38,271 bases of DNA from Saccharicrinis sp. GTDB lineage: Bacteria; Bacteroidota; Bacteroidia; Bacteroidales; Marinilabiliaceae. Each line of letters begins with the position of its first letter. Positions within the stretch are counted from its first letter, which is position 1. The translations under genes and the position numbers were made by a program. Shown here piece after piece: positions 35,197 through 38,271 of this stretch. The notes beneath the pieces are model-generated. The model saw only the letters and a program-made list of their open reading frames with translations, had not been told where the DNA came from and did no database searches. Location of the stretch: assembly GCA_024635585.1 (NCBI GenBank), contig JAGXIP010000168.1, positions 1-38,271 on the forward strand, written 5' to 3'.

Positions 35197-35775
35197 TTAC
35201 ATGGCCCGAAACACGGTCTTAAACATGATGTAAATGTCTTTGGCCAAACTTTGATTGTAATAATAGTCCAAGTTTAGCCTCACTTTTTCCGGCCAAATCA
35301 CTTCTTCATTGTATTTTTCAGGATTTTTGACGGTTGCCAACAATACCTCTTCGTTTGCAAATTTTAATGTGGCAGGTCCGGTAACGCCTGGGCGTAGCTC
35401 AAGTATTTTTTTTTGTTCACCTACCAATTTTTGTGCATACTCAGGCATATCGGGCCTGGGCCCCACAAAGCTCATATCCCCTTTCAACACGTTCCATAAT
35501 TCGGGGAGTTCGTCCAGCTTATACTTCCTTAATTTAGCGCCAAGGGGCGTTACGCGGCTATCACCTAAAACCGAAACCGTTGTACCCCCGATATTGGTGC
35601 GCATAGAGCGAAACTTATGTATTATAAAAGTTTTACCATGCCTCCCCCCTCTTATTTGATTGAAAAAAATTGGACCCGGCATGCGCCATTTTATAAGCAA
35701 GGCAATTACAACCAGCACAGGGAACAACACCACAAGACCAAAAAATGACACCACCACATCAAACAACCTCTTCAT
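35197..35775 (-). CDS. PglC-type monotopic phosphoglycosyltransferase
   Basis: This 192-residue enzyme is the size of PglC-type small PGTs, without the extra helices of WbaP. It has the N-terminal re-entrant helix (KRLFDVVVSFFGLVVLFPVL), KFRSMR (54-59), the catalytic Asp-Glu pair in LDELPELWNVLKGD (D88-E89) and the SFVGPRP box. It transfers a sugar phosphate from a UDP-sugar to undecaprenyl phosphate, starting repeat-unit assembly on the inner membrane. The GNAT gene upstream ends 29 bases before it, so they are co-transcribed. Confidence 0.95.
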   Translation of the reverse strand: MKRLFDVVVSFFGLVVLFPVLVVIALLIKWRMPGPIFFNQIRGGRHGKTFIIHKFRSMRTNIGGTTVSVLGDSRVTPLGAKLRKYKLDELPELWNVLKGDMSFVGPRPDMPEYAQKLVGEQKKILELRPGVTGPATLKFANEEVLLATVKNPEKYNEEVIWPEKVRLNLDYYYNQSLAKDIYIMFKTVFRAM

Positions 35776-35804
35776 AAAAAAAATGACAATTAAACAGTTA
35801 TCTC

Positions 35805-36398
35805 TTATTTATCTTTAACAAATTCTACAAGGAGATAATCGTTTTGCAGCTCCTTAAGAATAATCATGGCGCCATTTTTTTGATGCGCCTTAATCACAGC
35901 ATTATTTTTTTTTGATATCGTAGAAAGGCACCTGAAACCCATATCCCATGCTATTTGGTACATTATTTTATTCATGGTAAGGCCTATTTTCCGTCCACGG
36001 TAATCCTTATCGATCAGCCTGCCTACAAAACACTTTTTATTGGCAAAGAAGCGTAGGAAAAAATATCCTACCATGGCATCGCCATCAAACACGCCCATCA
36101 TTAAAAAAGATATTTTTTTAAATTGTTTTTTGATGGAAATCAAATCAAACCCATGCGGATTGAAATAGTTGAGATCAGAATCGGGTTGCACATAAATAAG
36201 CTTAAATAATGCCTCGGCATCCGTAATGTCGAGCTGCCTATATACCAAGGATCCATTACGATGTTGTTGCAGGACTGAAGGAACCACTTTGTTCATGTAC
36301 TTTTTGTACATCAGCAAGTATAAAAAGTTATTAAAGCTTTCCATCACCCTCCATACAAAACGCAGGTTATGCTTTATGAAAATCAATATTTTTTCCAT
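35805..36398 (-). CDS. GNAT-family acetyltransferase
   Basis: The 197-residue protein has an N-terminal helix and the GNAT core: VFDGDAMVGYFFLRFF, RLIDKDYRGRKIGLTMNK (the acetyl-CoA motif with RGRKIG) and a last strand ending in AHQKNGAMI. Its ATG at 36398 overlaps the TGA of the ATP-grasp gene (TGATG), so the two are translationally coupled; a GTG one codon earlier is possible. Between the PGT and the ATP-grasp gene, it may acetylate the 4-amino sugar in place of a PglD-type enzyme. The substrate is not seen. Confidence 0.8.
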   Translation of the reverse strand: MEKILIFIKHNLRFVWRVMESFNNFLYLLMYKKYMNKVVPSVLQQHRNGSLVYRQLDITDAEALFKLIYVQPDSDLNYFNPHGFDLISIKKQFKKISFLMMGVFDGDAMVGYFFLRFFANKKCFVGRLIDKDYRGRKIGLTMNKIMYQIAWDMGFRCLSTISKKNNAVIKAHQKNGAMIILKELQNDYLLVEFVKDK

Positions 36399-37405
36399 CA
36401 CATATATTTTTCCAGTTCAGCCTTAAGTCCTTTTTTAGCAGGTAGTTGCCACAAAATTTTGCACCAATTATGGTTGCCCTCGATTAATTCGGGACCCTGC
36501 TTACTGATAGCCACGTCCCAGCCTATCGACTTATTTTCCGTGTTAAGCAGTGCAGCTTCCGTCACCATCGACTTTACCTCATCCCACATAGGGATTTGGA
36601 ATCCCAAGATACTTTTCCCCGTAACAGGGTGTACTCGTTCCTCACCTAAGGTGATATCGCTATATACGGCGGCACCAGACACTTTTCCGGTTTCATATTC
36701 CACAGGTGCTGCCAAGTTTCCTGCAGCCATATTATCTACCGCTGAATTTACTGTTATCCGCAACCTGACTCCCAAAATATCTACTTTAGTACCGTTAAGC
36801 TGGGTAAACACCCGAATGGTATTCAGACCAGAGGGCGACAAATCCATCAACGCATCATGCTGCACAACAAACTCCTCCAATAAATCGTACTTTTTCTCTT
36901 TCATGTATTGCACCAAGGAATCGGGGGTAAAGCCATTACATTTTACAATTTCCACTTGTGCTCCAACTTGACCCAGAGAATCTTTCATCACCATTTTCCC
37001 TGATGGGTTGATCAACACCCCTTGTATTAACAAAGGGTTAGTCTTTAATTGTTGAAACGAAGCGGTTAATCGCTTTACATAGGGTTTATAATATTCGTTA
37101 AAACGAATCTTGTCTTCAAGCAACATTCGGCTTTCGACGGGATTCATTGTTTTTTGATATTCGTACATGAAACCTGTTCCGGCCCACTCGCTACGTTGTT
37201 TCTTATCCTTCTCATAAAATCCAAACAAAAAATAATCGAGCACGGATGTATTGTAAACAAAAACGCATTTTATCGCATCTCCCAACAAACTTAGTTTTGA
37301 TTTCCCGGTTTTAGCAGAAGCATATTTGATAAATTTTGCCAATTTCTTACTTTCCAAATTCTTTAGGTAATACCCAAGGTAAACAAACCTTTTTAGCTGT
37401 TTCAT
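36398..37405 (-). CDS. Sugar-transfer-associated ATP-grasp protein
   Basis: The 335-residue protein matches the ATP-grasp group found next to sugar transferases: LEEFVVQHDALMDLSPSG, LNTIRVFTQL, VDNMAAGNLAAPV, then HPVTGKSILGFQIPMWDEV and GWDVAI...GPELIEGNHNW. ATP-grasp enzymes couple a carboxylate to an amine or thiol using ATP, so an amino-acid or other acyl amide on the sugar is possible. It starts the operon with the GNAT and PGT genes (overlap and short gap). The exact reaction of this group is not established to my knowledge. Confidence 0.85.
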   Translation of the reverse strand: MKQLKRFVYLGYYLKNLESKKLAKFIKYASAKTGKSKLSLLGDAIKCVFVYNTSVLDYFLFGFYEKDKKQRSEWAGTGFMYEYQKTMNPVESRMLLEDKIRFNEYYKPYVKRLTASFQQLKTNPLLIQGVLINPSGKMVMKDSLGQVGAQVEIVKCNGFTPDSLVQYMKEKKYDLLEEFVVQHDALMDLSPSGLNTIRVFTQLNGTKVDILGVRLRITVNSAVDNMAAGNLAAPVEYETGKVSGAAVYSDITLGEERVHPVTGKSILGFQIPMWDEVKSMVTEAALLNTENKSIGWDVAISKQGPELIEGNHNWCKILWQLPAKKGLKAELEKYM

Positions 37406-37449
37406 CTCATTACAATTATTCGTTCTTATATGGCTTTATATGCCTGCCT

Positions 37450-37498
37450 AGCGCAGACGGGGAACTCGCCAATAAAGCTTCCCCTCCCGCCTAGGCTG
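37450..37498. repeat. Imperfect inverted repeat between the deacetylase-like and ATP-grasp genes
   Basis: GCCTAGCGCAGACGGGGAA and TTCCCCTCCCGCCTAGGC are imperfect inverted arms. It is far richer in G+C than its surroundings. It has no T-run on either side, so it is more likely a repeat than a terminator. Confidence 0.35.
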
Positions 37499-37652
37499 GA
37501 CATTTTATTTGAGAGGATACCCTCATAGCCAGCACCGACTTTTCGGGGGCTCGTTTCATTAAATTACAATTTACATGCACAATCCACAGTAAACTCTTAA
37601 AACCATAAAAAGGTTTAATTTACGTAGTAATCTATAGCATCAATAAATCCTA

Positions 37653-38271
37653 TTACTTTCCTTTTGTTATCAAGTCCCCTAATGCATCTGCAGACATAAA
37701 CTCGACGTCGGGCCATTTTTGAACTATTTTTTTCAATAACCGGTCTAAGGCATCAAGCCCGGCTCTCCTGTTTTCTGGATCGATATGGCCACAAAAATTA
37801 ACTCTATGCGAACTTATCATGGCAGGTCGGTTCCAACGGAAAGCTCTTTCAATTTGGTTAAAAGTAAAATTAACCCAGTCCGTATCCTTACCTTGCAAAG
37901 GTTCAAATACAACATTCCGCACCATATATAGCAAATTGCCCTTACCCCTTTTTCCGGTGTAATTATACTTTGTTTTATGTTTACCATGGCCTTGATGCTC
38001 CTTCTTCACCAAAGCCGTATCGACGTATTTGATGCCGTACTTTTTAAAGTATTCATATATTACATCGTTCTCGCTACCCGCGGGTGGTGTGCAATAAACA
38101 GCTCTATATCCATATACTTTTTCAAAGGCATCCAAACCATCCTTAATAATAGGTTCAAAGTTTTTATTTTGGGCGAAATCCCAGAAACTAAAGGCTGCCA
38201 TTTGATTCACCTTCTTATTATTCTTCGTTGTTAAACTGGTAAAACACCTATTGTCAAGTATCGTTAAAAGC
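37653..38271 (-). CDS. C-terminal part of a deacetylase-like protein (cut by the window)
   Basis: The frame is open to the right edge; reading upstream of the GTG at 38210 gives LLTILDNRCFTSLTTKNNKK, without a stop, so the true start is outside. The visible C-terminal part has FEKVYGYRAVYCTPPAGS and SSHRVNFCGHIDPENRRAG, plus ALDRLLKKI and FMSADALGDLI. This is the tail of a group of Bacteroidota polysaccharide-locus proteins related to NodB-type polysaccharide deacetylases, with the HID...PEN segment conserved. The catalytic Asp and His of the first motif are not in view. Function remains inferred. Confidence 0.65.
   Translation of the reverse strand, partial: LLTILDNRCFTSLTTKNNKKVNQMAAFSFWDFAQNKNFEPIIKDGLDAFEKVYGYRAVYCTPPAGSENDVIYEYFKKYGIKYVDTALVKKEHQGHGKHKTKYNYTGKRGKGNLLYMVRNVVFEPLQGKDTDWVNFTFNQIERAFRWNRPAMISSHRVNFCGHIDPENRRAGLDALDRLLKKIVQKWPDVEFMSADALGDLITKGK

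Noticed and set aside
36369-36971. 200-codon plus-strand frame opposite the ATP-grasp gene
   Set aside because: It mirrors a well-supported gene and its composition is unlike a real protein.

Overview
The window reads as a chromosomal segment of an AT-rich member of the Bacteroidota, most likely a Marinilabiliales/Cytophagales-type marine or anoxic-sediment relative (the order is inference). Reasons: six secreted proteins carry C-terminal type IX secretion (T9SS, Por secretion) sorting domains with a YPNP/FPNP opening; promoter elements of the Bacteroidota TAnnTTTG type occur upstream of several genes; Shine-Dalgarno sequences are mostly absent; and relics of ISAon1-like and IS1380-like elements, common in this phylum, are present. 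No rRNA, tRNA or CRISPR was seen.

Layout. (1) 1-8118 is a mostly housekeeping block: the tail of an unknown gene, a MerR-type regulator, a ParE/RelE-type toxin-antitoxin pair, a Nif3-like metal protein, a coiled-coil/zinc-ribbon protein, a secreted helical-repeat protein, a ModF-like double ABC ATPase, and the ribosome-associated GTPase TypA/BipA on the opposite strand. (2) 8445-38271 is an exopolysaccharide/surface glycan locus. It holds an acyl carrier protein, a membrane NDP-sugar 4,6-dehydratase (PglF/CapD type), a FemAB/GNAT-like transferase, two glycosyltransferases, a Wzc-type tyrosine autokinase, two PL9-like secreted beta-helix proteins, four tandem paralogues of a second secreted beta-helix family, an SGNH-like lipoprotein, a hexapeptide O-acetyltransferase, a DegT/PglE-type aminotransferase, a frameshifted Asp-box beta-propeller gene, a PglC-type phosphoglycosyltransferase, a GNAT acetyltransferase, a sugar-transfer ATP-grasp protein and the C-terminal part of a deacetylase-like protein cut by the window end.

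How it may work together (inference). Dehydratase, aminotransferase, an acetyltransferase and the PglC-like transferase would make and load a 2,4-diamino-2,4,6-trideoxy sugar (bacillosamine-like) onto undecaprenyl phosphate. The glycosyltransferases extend it, Wzc controls length and export, and acyl/acetyl groups are added by the hexapeptide transferase and possibly the FemAB/ACP pair. The T9SS-exported beta-helix proteins and the SGNH lipoprotein could then trim, epimerise or de-esterify the polymer outside the cell. No Wzx flippase, Wzy polymerase or Wza exporter is in the window, so the locus continues elsewhere.

The most striking features are the six secreted beta-helix proteins within a synthesis locus, the mosaic tandem array of four, a gene interrupted at an A10 tract and carrying a (GTT)9 microsatellite, GC-rich palindromic repeats in inverted orientation around two of the four paralogues, a G-quadruplex-capable run, and two decayed transposases.
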